A program made the translations under genes and the position numbers. Below the pieces are notes generated by a model. That model did no database searches and was not told the DNA's origin. It saw only the letters and a program-made list of their open reading frames with translations. DNA of 64,000 nucleotides from the NCBI GenBank assembly GCA_964463135.1, contig CAYXBA010000017.1, positions 1 through 64,000 on the forward strand. The letters run 5' to 3'. This DNA is from UBA6898 sp964463135. GTDB taxonomy: Bacteria > Nitrospirota > Thermodesulfovibrionia > Thermodesulfovibrionales > UBA6898. Below, one piece after another: positions 49,754 to 59,584 of the stretch (position 1 is its first letter; each line of letters starts with the position of its first letter).

Positions 49754-50889
49754 CCCCTACCATACCTTTTCTTGACCTAAAAGCCGCTTATCTGGAGTTA
49801 AGAAATCAGTTGGATGCAGCCTATCACCGTGTTATGGAATCAGGCTGGTTTATCCTTGGTCCGGAAGTTGAAGCCTTTGAACGCGAGTTTGCTACCTATT
49901 GCGACGCCAAGCATTGCATCGGAGTAGGCAATGGCCTCGATGCTCTTCATCTCATTCTCAGAGCCATGGATATAGGGCCCGGTGATGAGGTCATTGTCCC
50001 TGCGCATACATTTATTGCTACCTGGCTGGCAGTTACCTATGCTGGCGCAACTCTGGTTCCGGTCGAACCGGATGAAAGAACCTACAATATCAATCCGGCT
50101 TTGATAGAAGCCGCGATTACGGAGAAGACAAAGGCAATAATTCCCGTCCACCTCTATGGCCAGCCCGCGGACATGGACGAAATCAACCGCATCGTTGCCA
50201 AGGTCAACCAGTCACGAGCCGCGAGTCACGAGTCACGGATTGTTGTCATAGAAGATGCCGCGCAAGCCCATGGAGCCAAATACAAGGGGAAACGCGTAGG
50301 GTCACTGGGAGACGCCGCAGGGTTCAGTTTTTATCCCGGGAAGAACCTCGGGGCGATGGGCGATGGCGGCGCCATTGTAACCAATAATGACGAATTGGCT
50401 GAACATGTTCGTGAACTCCGTAATTACGGCTCAAAGGTCAAATATCACCATCAGACAAAGGGCTTTAATACTCGCCTTGATGAGCTGCAGGCAGCGCTCC
50501 TGCGCGTGAAATTAGCGCGTCTGGACGAGTGGAACGAGCGTCGCCGTCAGGTTGCAATCTGTTATTTAGATAAATTAAAAAATGTTGATAAGCTGACCTT
50601 TCCCTTTGTGCCGGAGTGGGCAGAATCTGTCTGGCATCTTTTTGTTGTGCGTCATCCTCGGCGAGATGAGTTACAAACACGCATGACCGAAGCCGGAATC
50701 GGCACATTGATTCATTATCCGATACCGCCTCATCTTTCTGACGCGTACCGCGATATGGGATATCAGCAGGGTAATTTTCCTTTAACTGAGAAACTGACCG
50801 CAGAATTTCTCAGTCTGCCTATGGGACCACAGATGACTGATGTCCAGGTGGAATGTGTGGCAAGACATCTTGGCATAATCTGCAATTGA
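49750..50889 (+). CDS. fdtB: DegT/DnrJ/StrS-type 3-aminotransferase (FdtB type)
   Basis: PLP enzyme of 379 residues: IPFLDLKAAYLELRNQLDAAYHRVMESGWFILGPEVEAFE, GNGLDALHLILRAMDIGPGDEVIVPAHTFIATWLAVTYAGATLVPVE, catalytic Lys in SFYPGKNLGAMGDGGAIVT. It aminates the C3 keto group made by FdtA. An insertion (VNQSRAASHESRIVV, about residues 152-166) is encoded by CGAGTCA heptamers and replaces the usual short loop before IEDAAQAHGA. The start is a TTG at the FdtA stop. Confidence 0.86.
   Translation: MTPTIPFLDLKAAYLELRNQLDAAYHRVMESGWFILGPEVEAFEREFATYCDAKHCIGVGNGLDALHLILRAMDIGPGDEVIVPAHTFIATWLAVTYAGATLVPVEPDERTYNINPALIEAAITEKTKAIIPVHLYGQPADMDEINRIVAKVNQSRAASHESRIVVIEDAAQAHGAKYKGKRVGSLGDAAGFSFYPGKNLGAMGDGGAIVTNNDELAEHVRELRNYGSKVKYHHQTKGFNTRLDELQAALLRVKLARLDEWNERRRQVAICYLDKLKNVDKLTFPFVPEWAESVWHLFVVRHPRRDELQTRMTEAGIGTLIHYPIPPHLSDAYRDMGYQQGNFPLTEKLTAEFLSLPMGPQMTDVQVECVARHLGIICN
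50211..50238 (+). repeat. CGAGTCA heptamers inside fdtB
   Basis: GTCACGAG CCGCGAG TCACGAG TCACGG, in frame, in a surface-loop position just before the beta strand IVVIEDAAQ. It is the only array word found in the downstream glycan block. Confidence 0.65.
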
Positions 50890-50901
50890 GGATATAGAAA
50901 A

Positions 50902-51579
50902 ATGTTTATTAACTTTTACCGCCTGCTCAGAAAACTTTTTAGGATACCAAATGCCACCATTAGGTTGATTAAAAGTGCTATGGCTACACGCAAACTTACA
51001 GGCAGATTCTTTCCGCTAAACGTTCGTATTCTTGATAGTGGACTTCAATGCACCATTCAGAAGGCGAAGAGTGCAAAAGTGCATTTCAGAGGAACCCTGA
51101 GCATTGGTGGCTGGCTTGGCCATGCTGATTTCGTTTATATATACGTTGGTCCCGGTGGAACCTTTGAACTGGACGGTGACTTTCACCTGGGTAGCGGAAG
51201 CCGAATACATATAGGGGAGAATGCCAAACTCTATATTGGGGGATGTCAGAACGAAAGTGCCAGTGGAATCACAGAGGATGCAATCATACTTTGTCAAAAG
51301 TCTATTAGCATGGGGAAGGATTTTTTAGGAGCATGGGGACTGTTTATTACGGACTCAGATCATCATCGATATGGTGCGAATAATCCTCCAATTGAAGTTT
51401 TCATTGGGGATCATGTATGGATGTGTCCTAACTCTTCTATACTCAAAGGTTCACGGGTCGGCAGTAATTCAGTCATAGCTCAAGGCTCTGTTGTCCAAAA
51501 AAACAGCTTCCCTGATAAATCGCTTATAGGTGGCAATCCGGCAACACGCATAGCCGAAGCGAAGGATTGGCATAGGTAA
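50902..51579 (+). CDS. Hexapeptide-repeat O-acyltransferase (WbbJ-like)
   Basis: 225 residues, left-handed beta-helix with long hexapeptide part (FRGTLSIGGWLGHADFVYIYVGPGGTFELDGDFHLGSGSRIHIGENAKLYIGG), catalytic loop ITDSDHHRYG and C-terminal DHVWMCPNSSILKGSRVGSNSVIAQGSVVQKNSFPDKSLIGGNPATRIAE. Such proteins acetylate sugars in O-antigen or capsule. Codon use is AT-richer than the upstream genes. It starts 13 bp after fdtB. Confidence 0.82.
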   Translation: MFINFYRLLRKLFRIPNATIRLIKSAMATRKLTGRFFPLNVRILDSGLQCTIQKAKSAKVHFRGTLSIGGWLGHADFVYIYVGPGGTFELDGDFHLGSGSRIHIGENAKLYIGGCQNESASGITEDAIILCQKSISMGKDFLGAWGLFITDSDHHRYGANNPPIEVFIGDHVWMCPNSSILKGSRVGSNSVIAQGSVVQKNSFPDKSLIGGNPATRIAEAKDWHR

Positions 51580-51583
51580 AAGA

Positions 51584-53065
51584 TTGTCATCTTCTGCCTA
51601 TCGCAGTGCCCTGAAATCCACCTCCCTGATCGGCGGGTCATCACTGATCAATATTCTGATCGGCATGGTAAGGACAAAGTTTGTTGCAATTCTTCTTGGC
51701 CCGACGGGAATCGGATTGATGGGTGTCTATACGGCAATCACAGGCATGGTAAGCACTGTATCAAGCATGGGGATAGGCAGCAGCGGGGTTCGGCAGATAG
51801 CAGAGGCTCATGGCACTGGAGAACAGGACCGGATCGCACGTATGGTCAAGACCCTGCGCCGCACGGTCTGGCTGACCGGCCTCTTCGGCATGGCGGCCAC
51901 CATCCTTGGAAGCACACTCTTTTCCCGTTTTTCCTTTGGCAATTACAACCACGCACTGCCTATTGCCCTGCTCGGCATAACCATTCTGCTCGGCAACATA
52001 GCCGTCGGGCAGTCCTGCATCCTGCAGGGCACACGCCGTATCAGAGATATGGCCGTAGTCAGCATAATTGGCGCATTAAATGGAACTGCGATAAGCATAC
52101 CCTGCTTCTATTTCTGGGGACTGCACGGCATCGTGCCCAGCCTGATCCTGACCTCAATGGCCGCGCTTGCCACCTCCTGGTGGTTCGCGAGACGGATTGC
52201 CATCAAACCGATCACAATGCCGTGGAGAGAAAGCCGGGCAGAAGCTGCCCAACTGCTGCATTTCGGCATACCGCTGATGTTATCCGGACTGATGACCACG
52301 CTCAGCGCGTATATTATTCGTATCATCTTGATCCGACAGATTGGCCTGGACGGTGTAGGCATCTGGCAGGCGGCATTTAGTCTCTCCGGGGTACTGGTTA
52401 ATTTTGTGTTGGCTGCCATGGGCACTGACTATTATCCCCGGCTGACAGCCGTTGCCGGCGACAATTACCGCGTCAATGAAGAGGTAAATGCACAGACCGA
52501 GATCGCCCTGCTTCTTGCCGTACCAGGGCTGGCTGCAATGATAATTTTTGCTCCGCTGGCAATTGCGATCTTTTACTCCGGCAAATTCGATGCTGCAGTG
52601 GATATCCTCCGTTGGTCAGTGTATGGCATATTTGGCAGGGTCATATCATGGCCGCTCGGCTTTGTGCTTTTGGCCAAGGGAATGGGGAAGACCTTTTTCT
52701 GCACCGAAACCTTAAGCAATCTGTTCTATGTTTTTGCGATTTGGTTCTGCACGCACCTCTGGGGTCTTCCAGGGACTGGCATCGCCTTTTTACTCTTGTA
52801 CGTAATAGTAACCATTATGGTTTATGCTGTTGTGTTTAAAATCAGCGGCACAATATGGAATCGCACCAATGCAGTCCACATTGTCATCTTTGGCACCCTG
52901 CTTGCCCTCGTAGGCCTTATCAGCGCCTTTCTTGTCAATCCGTGGCATCAATTTCCGTCCAATCTTTTACTCCTTGCTGCGGTAAGCTTCTACTGCCTTC
53001 GCCGTCTTTCACAAAAATCCGGCATTAGCTTGCGTGAGCTACTTGCCAGAATCGGTATAAAATAA
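51584..53065 (+). CDS. Wzx-type O-antigen/lipid-linked oligosaccharide flippase
   Basis: Polytopic MOP-superfamily protein of 493 residues with about 12-14 TM helices; N-terminal SALKSTSLIGGSSLINILIGMVRTKFVAILLGPTGIGLMGVYTAITGMVSTVSSMGIGSSGVRQIAEA is typical of the O-antigen translocase family. It moves undecaprenyl-linked repeat units across the inner membrane for the Wzy polymerase. A TTG start (51584) 5 bp after the previous stop is used, with a weak AGGTAA upstream; the next in-frame options would remove TM1. Confidence 0.87.
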   Translation: MSSSAYRSALKSTSLIGGSSLINILIGMVRTKFVAILLGPTGIGLMGVYTAITGMVSTVSSMGIGSSGVRQIAEAHGTGEQDRIARMVKTLRRTVWLTGLFGMAATILGSTLFSRFSFGNYNHALPIALLGITILLGNIAVGQSCILQGTRRIRDMAVVSIIGALNGTAISIPCFYFWGLHGIVPSLILTSMAALATSWWFARRIAIKPITMPWRESRAEAAQLLHFGIPLMLSGLMTTLSAYIIRIILIRQIGLDGVGIWQAAFSLSGVLVNFVLAAMGTDYYPRLTAVAGDNYRVNEEVNAQTEIALLLAVPGLAAMIIFAPLAIAIFYSGKFDAAVDILRWSVYGIFGRVISWPLGFVLLAKGMGKTFFCTETLSNLFYVFAIWFCTHLWGLPGTGIAFLLLYVIVTIMVYAVVFKISGTIWNRTNAVHIVIFGTLLALVGLISAFLVNPWHQFPSNLLLLAAVSFYCLRRLSQKSGISLRELLARIGIK

Positions 53066-53067
53066 GT

Positions 53068-54132
53068 GTGAGCGAGCTGCCTAAATCCGAGGTTACAGCA
53101 TATGGCGAACGACCACTTATCACCTTTGCCCTTTTCGCTTATAATCAGGAGCAGTTTATCCGAGAAGCGATAGAAGGTGCTTTTGCTCAGACTTATTCTC
53201 CTCTTGAGATTATTCTCTCGGATGATTGTTCAACTGACCGCACTTTTGAGATCATGCAAGAGATGGCGCAGAATTATATTGGTTCTCATAAAATAATCCT
53301 GAATAGAAACGAAACAAATCTTCATATTGGTGGTCATATAAACAGGGTGATGAAACTGATGCAGGGGGACTTGATTGTTGTAGCGGCCGGAGATGATATA
53401 TCAGAGCCAAAAAGAACAGAGGTAATTGCTAAATACTATCTTTCACATGGCAGCATTACATGCTCTATCTATTCAGATGCATATTATATAGATGAGAACG
53501 GTAGTTACAAGGGATATTATTCTGTTGCACGTTCTAAGGAATATTTTAATCCTATTCCTTACTCTAAAGGCAATTTTCATGGAGTTTTAGGAGCCTCGCA
53601 TGCATGGCATAAATGTCTTTTCGAAACATTTGGACCGTTACCTCCGAATATTACTTACGAGGACGACACAATTCCTTTTAGGGCTTCTTTGTTAGGTGAG
53701 GTAATCCATATTCCTCAAGCTTTAGTTAGATATCGACGCCACAACAGTAGCGTAATGAATCAAGCCAATAATGCAATTGAAAAGCGCTTACTTCATCTAA
53801 ATAGATTTTTATTGGTTTACGATAGTAATCTAAGAGATCTTATGCATTACTGTTTCTTCATAAATCACGATTTTCTTGCAAAAGAGGCTTGTTTCAAAGA
53901 AATAATTAGGCAAAGAAATATATCGCAATGCTTAATAAGCATAATTAACGGACCATCTAAAAAGAGATTATTGAGTATCCTAACCCTAATGTCATATGGC
54001 TCACTTATATCAAATCGAAACTCTGTATATCTTTATCTTTATAATTATTGGGTCCTATTGTTTGGCTCCAGAGGCAGGAAGGCTAAAGTGCATAAATTAA
54101 TAATGTCAATCAAGAATAGGCTTTTGAGTTAA
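53068..54132 (+). CDS. Family 2 glycosyltransferase
   Basis: 354 residues, GT-A fold: ITFALFAYNQEQFIREAIEGAFAQTYSPLEIILSDDCSTDRTFEIM and the metal-binding acidic motif in LIVVAAGDDISEPK. A GTG start overlaps the end region of wzx with 2 bp between. The acceptor is unknown. The gene is markedly AT-rich (Ile, Asn, Lys and Tyr abundant), unlike the upstream half of the window. Confidence 0.83.
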   Translation: MSELPKSEVTAYGERPLITFALFAYNQEQFIREAIEGAFAQTYSPLEIILSDDCSTDRTFEIMQEMAQNYIGSHKIILNRNETNLHIGGHINRVMKLMQGDLIVVAAGDDISEPKRTEVIAKYYLSHGSITCSIYSDAYYIDENGSYKGYYSVARSKEYFNPIPYSKGNFHGVLGASHAWHKCLFETFGPLPPNITYEDDTIPFRASLLGEVIHIPQALVRYRRHNSSVMNQANNAIEKRLLHLNRFLLVYDSNLRDLMHYCFFINHDFLAKEACFKEIIRQRNISQCLISIINGPSKKRLLSILTLMSYGSLISNRNSVYLYLYNYWVLLFGSRGRKAKVHKLIMSIKNRLLS

Positions 54133-54263
54133 TTTTCTGCACGTAGGTGCGAGCAGGATTTTCAATGAGTTGGCTTTTATTACCGCTGCTGGCATGACTT
54201 GTTGCATTTCCCTGGCCCGGAGATGCTTCATCAAGAATGACGATACGAGATGGTGTAATACAT

Positions 54264-55421
54264 ATGAACATAGCAATTATTTACGATAATAAATTGGAAT
54301 ATTGTCCTCCATTGGTGACGATTGCTCGCACTATAGCTTCCTTGGGGGATAATGTGGTTATCATCTGCAACAAAGCTAACAACAGACTAAAACAATTGTT
54401 AGCCTCTGAAGGCATTGCAGTTGTAGAATTGGGCTTAAGTTCGCCAACGATGGCCGGTAAATGGTATAGCGATTTAAGAGGGTTCCGGCGTTATTTTTCT
54501 AAAATTGAGTTGTATATTTATAAGAAACATAAACATCGTTTACTTGAAAATATACTCAATCAAAGAGCTGCTGATATTTTGTGGATTGCTTGTGATAGTC
54601 GTAATCATTTATTCGATGATCTGTATCTCCAATATTCACTTGTTCTGCAACTATTTGAACTTTATGATTATTTTCCTGCTGACAGAAACATCATAAAGCT
54701 TGCAAAACATGCTAAACGAGTTGTAGTGCCAGAGTATTGTCGCGCGCATATCTGCGCTTCAGCCTTGGGCTTAACTGAGACACCGGAAATTCTCGTTAAT
54801 AAGCCATTTTCAAAGCCTTTAAAAAGGCAACTGCATATTTCAGATATAAAGACTGCGGAATTAGTCAGTTTAGCTAAAGACAGGAAGATATTGCTCTATC
54901 AAGGGAATATAACGGCGGAGAGGTGTCCGCTACAATTAGCAGAAGCTTCTCTTGAATTAGCAGATGAATATACGTTGATTCTGATTGGGCGAACATTCGA
55001 TGATCAATTGAATAAACTACGGCAGATCAATCCTAAGATTATATATATTCCCCCTTTACCCGCACCCACACACCTTGAAGTAACAAGTTATGCCCATATT
55101 GGGCTCGCTTATTATTCGTCTCATAGTCTGAATTATATCTTTTGTGCTCCAAATAAAATTTATGAATATTCCGCTTTTGGACTTCCGATTCTCGCCAGGG
55201 ATATCCCGGGTTTGCGCTACAGTATTGGCATAGCTGGCGCTGGGCTGTGCGTTGCATGGGACACTGCTGATAAGATCGTAGCCGGCATTAAGCACATTGA
55301 AGAACACTATGATGAAATGAGCTCAGCAGCTACAAGGTTTTTTGACGCAACAGACAATGATGCAATTATACGAAACATATTAAACACGGTGAAAGATTCG
55401 GTGCGTAATAAATGCACGTAA
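54264..55421 (+). CDS. GT-B-type glycosyltransferase
   Basis: From the ATG at 54264 (MNIAIIYDNKLEYCPPLVTIARTIASLGDNVVIICN) the protein of 385 residues has the two-Rossmann GT-B form: DRKILLYQGNITAERCPLQLAEASLELADEYTLILIGRT and the donor-binding NKIYEYSAFGLPILARDIPGL. An in-frame ATG at 54237 adds nine residues with no better ribosome site. The 130-bp spacer before it shows no feature apart from possible decayed coding sequence. Confidence 0.75.
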   Translation: MNIAIIYDNKLEYCPPLVTIARTIASLGDNVVIICNKANNRLKQLLASEGIAVVELGLSSPTMAGKWYSDLRGFRRYFSKIELYIYKKHKHRLLENILNQRAADILWIACDSRNHLFDDLYLQYSLVLQLFELYDYFPADRNIIKLAKHAKRVVVPEYCRAHICASALGLTETPEILVNKPFSKPLKRQLHISDIKTAELVSLAKDRKILLYQGNITAERCPLQLAEASLELADEYTLILIGRTFDDQLNKLRQINPKIIYIPPLPAPTHLEVTSYAHIGLAYYSSHSLNYIFCAPNKIYEYSAFGLPILARDIPGLRYSIGIAGAGLCVAWDTADKIVAGIKHIEEHYDEMSSAATRFFDATDNDAIIRNILNTVKDSVRNKCT

Positions 55422-55473
55422 CACCGATTGCAATTTAACTTTTCGGTATGCTCTTCCCCATGAAAGCTACGTA

Positions 55474-56610
55474 ATGATCAAAGTTCTCACCATATTCGGA
55501 ACGCGCCCTGAAGCGATCAAGATGGCGCCGGTTATAAACGAGCTTGAAAAGGCTCCGGATAAGTTCACCAGCGTTGTCTGCGTGACCGCCCAGCATCGCC
55601 AGATGCTCGATCAGGTCCTGGAGCTTTTTGTCATTAAACCCGATTACGATCTCGATATCATGAGGCCGGGGCAGGATCTTTTCGATGTGACTAGCAACGT
55701 CCTAATAGGTCTCAAACCGGTCTTCGCAAAAGAGCGGCCCGATGTTGTTCTTGTCCATGGCGATACTACCACCACTCTAGCTGCTTCCCTTGCAGCTTAT
55801 TACAGTAGGATTCAGGTTGCCCATATTGAAGCTGGCCTGCGAACCGGCAATAAATATTCTCCCTTCCCTGAAGAGATCAACCGTAAAGTGACCGGGGTGC
55901 TGGCGCATCTGCACTTTGCGCCGACTGATGCCGCTCGCCAAAATCTCCTTGCAGAAGGCGTTTCGAACGATTCCATCTTTGTGACTGGCAATACGGTGAT
56001 CGACGCTCTGCTCAATGTCACCAGCCGATTAAAGGACGACGCCGAGTTGCAAATAAGATTGAACAAACAATTTTCATTTCTTGATCTTGAGAAAAAGCTG
56101 ATTCTTGTCACCGGTCATCGGCGCGAAAATTTTGGTCAGGGGTTTGAGGATATCTGCTCGGCTCTAGCAGAGGTAGCATTAAGATGCCAAGATGTCGAGA
56201 TTCTTTATCCGGTCCACCTCAACCCCAATGTTCAGGAACCGGTCAAGAGAATTCTTGGTGACAATAGTCTCAAGAATATTCACCTTATAGAACCGGTCGA
56301 TTATCTCCCCTTCATATACCTGATGAATCGCTCAACTCTTATCATCACTGATTCTGGTGGTGTACAGGAAGAAGCACCGTCATTGGGAAAACCAGTGCTT
56401 GTCATGCGGTCTACGACTGAGCGGCCCGAGGCAGTCGAGGCCGGGACTGTTAAGCTGGTTGGAACTGACAAAAGCAGAATTATTACTGAGACGCTGACGC
56501 TCTTAAAGAATCCTGAAGCGTATGAAGCGATGAGTATGGCCCATAATCCCTATGGTGATGGGGTCGCGGCGAAGCGTATTGTTGCACGACTCAAAGATAT
56601 AACTCAGTAA
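55474..56610 (+). CDS. wecB: UDP-N-acetylglucosamine 2-epimerase (non-hydrolysing)
   Basis: 378 residues: KVLTIFGTRPEAIKMAPVINEL, VVCVTAQHRQMLDQVL, VLVHGDTTTTLAASLAAYY, VAHIEAGLRTGNKYSPFPEEINRKVTG, VTGHRRENFGQGFEDIC, ITDSGGVQEEAPSLGKPVLVMRSTTERPEAVEAGT. All WecB signatures are intact. It converts UDP-GlcNAc to UDP-ManNAc for ManNAc or ManNAcA residues; no wecC dehydrogenase is present in the window. GC content is higher than that of the flanking transferases. Confidence 0.92.
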   Translation: MIKVLTIFGTRPEAIKMAPVINELEKAPDKFTSVVCVTAQHRQMLDQVLELFVIKPDYDLDIMRPGQDLFDVTSNVLIGLKPVFAKERPDVVLVHGDTTTTLAASLAAYYSRIQVAHIEAGLRTGNKYSPFPEEINRKVTGVLAHLHFAPTDAARQNLLAEGVSNDSIFVTGNTVIDALLNVTSRLKDDAELQIRLNKQFSFLDLEKKLILVTGHRRENFGQGFEDICSALAEVALRCQDVEILYPVHLNPNVQEPVKRILGDNSLKNIHLIEPVDYLPFIYLMNRSTLIITDSGGVQEEAPSLGKPVLVMRSTTERPEAVEAGTVKLVGTDKSRIITETLTLLKNPEAYEAMSMAHNPYGDGVAAKRIVARLKDITQ

Positions 56611-56644
56611 TTCTTCTCTATTTTTATAATTTAGGTTAACTCGT

Positions 56645-58516
56645 ATGTGCGGAATTGTTGGAATATATTCAAGCTGCCCTATAGATAATACTGATCGGCT
56701 GATAATAATGCGCGACACAATGGTTCATCGAGGTCCTGATGATTCTGGTGTTTGGTGGTCTTCAGATAAGCGACTGGGGTTGGCCCACTGCCGGTTGTCC
56801 ATAATTGACCTTTCCCCCGCGGGACATCAGCCCATGCAGAATGCCGCCGGAGACTTGTGCATTGTTTTCAATGGTGAAATTTATAACTTTCTTGAGCTAC
56901 GCCGAGAATTAGAATTACAGGGGCACAGTTTTCGTTCTCAGAGTGATACCGAAGTTATACTAACCTCATACCGTGAGTGGGGCACGGATTGTCTGGCACA
57001 TTTCAATGGAATGTTTGCATTTGCTCTATACGATAGACGCCAGCAGCAACTGTTCATGGCACGGGACAGGGCAGGCGAAAAGCCTCTATTTTATACGATA
57101 GATTCTAATGGGATTCGCTTTGCATCTGAATTAAAGGGATTAATGGCAGATCCTGATGTTTCCCGGAGAATTAATCCAGAGTCGCTGGATTGTTACCTGA
57201 CCATGGGTTTTGTGCCAAGCGATCACTGCATTTTGCAAGGAGTCAAAAAACTGCCACCTGGCCATGCCATGCTGTTCAATCTGAATAATGCACAGAGTCG
57301 GGTCTGGCGCTATTGGCAAGTACCAGCACCGGATATCTCGGTGGTACCTGGGCGAATAGGTGAAGGTGCTCTGCTGGATGAATTGGACACCTTGCTGGAA
57401 GATGCCGTCCGCCGTCAGTTAGTGGCTGATGTACCGGTTGGTGTGCTGCTCAGTGGGGGAGTGGACTCCAGCCTGGTAACCGCTATGGCTGCCAGATCCG
57501 CATCCAAGGTTAAGACTTTCACTATTCGTTTTCCCGGCTATGGTACTTACGACGAGACTGAACACGCACGCTTGATTGCTCGTCACTTTGCAACAGAACA
57601 TATGGAGTTGGAAGCTGCTGAGTCAACCGTAGATTTGTTACCGCTACTGGCTCGGCAATTTGACGAACCCATAGTAGATTCATCGATGATTCCCACCTAC
57701 CTTGTCAGCCGCTTGATTCGTGAACATTGTACTGTAGCTCTCGGAGGTGACGGTGGAGACGAGTTGTTTGCCGGATATTCCCACTACAGTCGGCTGTTGC
57801 GAATGCAGCAGCCATTACGAAGTATTCCTCAAATCATTCGACAGGTTGCAGGTAAATCGGCAGCTTCCCTCCTACCTGTTGGGTTCAAGGGACGTAACTG
57901 GCTGCAAGGGCTTGGCTACAATTTGAATTCTGGACTGCCTCTGACTGCTGCATACTTTGATCGGAACACGCGTAGCAGATTATTATCCGGACGGGATAAT
58001 TATGTATTAGTTGGTGAGCGTATCTGGGAAGACCGTGTCCCCGCGACTCCAGACCTATTGACTCGCGCAACACAGATGGATTTTGATAATTATCTGGCTG
58101 AGGACATTCTGGTAAAGGTTGATAGGGCCAGCATGCTCAGTTCGCTCGAAGTTCGCGCGCCTTTTCTTGACTATCGATTGATTGAGTTTGCATTCGGGAA
58201 GGTCCCTTCGCAGCTAAAGGCTACATCAACCAGTCGCAAGGTATTACTAAAGAAGCTAACAAATCGACTTCTGCCGAAGGGGTTTGATCAGAATCGAAAA
58301 CAGGGCTTTTCAATTCCCCTTGCTTCGTGGCTGCAATCCGGGCCTTGGCAGGAGCTGTTTCGGGCCGTTTTAATGGAATCTGAATCTCCATTTTTTAACC
58401 GGAATGTGGTTGGCAAATTATTGGATGGCCAGGCACAAGGACGCGAAAATAGTGAGCGTCTGTTTGCGCTGGTATTTTTTGAACTTTGGCGACGGCAATA
58501 TAACGTCTCTTTGTAA
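56645..58516 (+). CDS. asnB: Asparagine synthase (glutamine-hydrolysing)
   Basis: 623 residues: class II glutaminase domain with N-terminal Cys2 (MCGIVGIYSSCP), GRPD-like MVHRGPDDSGVW, and synthetase domain with PP-loop LLSGGVDSSLVTAMAA. In polysaccharide loci such enzymes can amidate sugar carboxylates (for example uronamides) rather than make asparagine; the neighbouring uronate-type epimerase makes that plausible. The length is typical of the polysaccharide-locus group. Confidence 0.88.
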   Translation: MCGIVGIYSSCPIDNTDRLIIMRDTMVHRGPDDSGVWWSSDKRLGLAHCRLSIIDLSPAGHQPMQNAAGDLCIVFNGEIYNFLELRRELELQGHSFRSQSDTEVILTSYREWGTDCLAHFNGMFAFALYDRRQQQLFMARDRAGEKPLFYTIDSNGIRFASELKGLMADPDVSRRINPESLDCYLTMGFVPSDHCILQGVKKLPPGHAMLFNLNNAQSRVWRYWQVPAPDISVVPGRIGEGALLDELDTLLEDAVRRQLVADVPVGVLLSGGVDSSLVTAMAARSASKVKTFTIRFPGYGTYDETEHARLIARHFATEHMELEAAESTVDLLPLLARQFDEPIVDSSMIPTYLVSRLIREHCTVALGGDGGDELFAGYSHYSRLLRMQQPLRSIPQIIRQVAGKSAASLLPVGFKGRNWLQGLGYNLNSGLPLTAAYFDRNTRSRLLSGRDNYVLVGERIWEDRVPATPDLLTRATQMDFDNYLAEDILVKVDRASMLSSLEVRAPFLDYRLIEFAFGKVPSQLKATSTSRKVLLKKLTNRLLPKGFDQNRKQGFSIPLASWLQSGPWQELFRAVLMESESPFFNRNVVGKLLDGQAQGRENSERLFALVFFELWRRQYNVSL

Positions 58517-58562
58517 GAAATGTTGAGCATTGACGAGACATAACACATTTGAAAGGACTAAG

Positions 58563-59573
58563 ATGGTTTCAGTAGCCATTGCTACCTATAACGGGGATAA
58601 ATATATAACGCAGCAATTGCTGTCGATTTACAACCAGTCACATCCGGTAGACGAAGTTGTTATATGCGATGACGGGTCAACGGACCAAACTGTGGCGTTA
58701 GTTAAATCATTTATTCTGAAATACAGCCTGTCTAATTGGCATATTGTAGTGAATGAGACAAACCTGGGGTTTAGCAGTAACTTCTTATCTGCAGTCAGGA
58801 AAACTACCGGTGATATTGTTTTTTTGTGTGATCAGGACGACGTTTGGAATGATAACAAGGTCGAAGTAATGTCATCTGTTATGCGGTCAGATCAGTCGAT
58901 CTGCTCGTTGTCCTCACAATATTCAACAATTGACAGTGATGGAAGAATTATTGACGATGAAGTTCTTCAATTCAAATTCGCCAAGAATGAAATCATGGCG
59001 GAAATTCCGGTTGAATACATGATAGGCTCATCGGCTGTTCGAGGTTGCACGATGTGCATCAGTAAAGAGGTAAGAGATGCAATGAAGGGTCTAGTGGATC
59101 CGGAATTAAAGTATAGCCTGGGTCATGACTGGTATCTGAGTATGCTCGCGTCAATCCTGGGTAAAAACTATTTTCTGAACAAATGTTTGCTGCAATACAG
59201 GATTCATGACTCGAATGCGTCTTTAGGACGGTTACGTAAAAACACAGTGCTAACGTCCACAAATAAATGGCGCAACAAAAGCTTACAGCAGGTCATAAGT
59301 GCTCATCAATATCTGCTGAACACGGAATACCTGAGCAGCAGACTTAACAGTCGTCAAAAGAAACATATTAGCAAGATCATACGTTTTTTTGAGACAAGGT
59401 TAAAATTCACAGCATCTGGCAATATATTTATCTGGTTCTTGTTGCTATTTCAATTAGCTCACTATTTTCAGTGCGTAAAACAGATCAAAGGAGCGTTGCA
59501 GTTATATTTTGCTGATCTATTGTATGCATATAATATAAACTGGCAGATAAAGGGCCGCGATACTGGTCAATAA
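58563..59573 (+). CDS. Family 2 glycosyltransferase (rhamnosyltransferase-like)
   Basis: 336 residues from the ATG at 58563: VSVAIATYNGDKYITQQLLSIYNQSHPVDEVVICDDGSTDQT, acidic motif LCDQDDVWND, typical of the WsaF/RfbF-like GT2 group acting on cell-surface glycans. AAAGGA lies 5-10 bp upstream; a frame-open ATG at 58530 overlaps nothing but lacks a ribosome site. AT-rich. Confidence 0.82.
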   Translation: MVSVAIATYNGDKYITQQLLSIYNQSHPVDEVVICDDGSTDQTVALVKSFILKYSLSNWHIVVNETNLGFSSNFLSAVRKTTGDIVFLCDQDDVWNDNKVEVMSSVMRSDQSICSLSSQYSTIDSDGRIIDDEVLQFKFAKNEIMAEIPVEYMIGSSAVRGCTMCISKEVRDAMKGLVDPELKYSLGHDWYLSMLASILGKNYFLNKCLLQYRIHDSNASLGRLRKNTVLTSTNKWRNKSLQQVISAHQYLLNTEYLSSRLNSRQKKHISKIIRFFETRLKFTASGNIFIWFLLLFQLAHYFQCVKQIKGALQLYFADLLYAYNINWQIKGRDTGQ

Positions 59574-59584
59574 GATAGGTCTCT

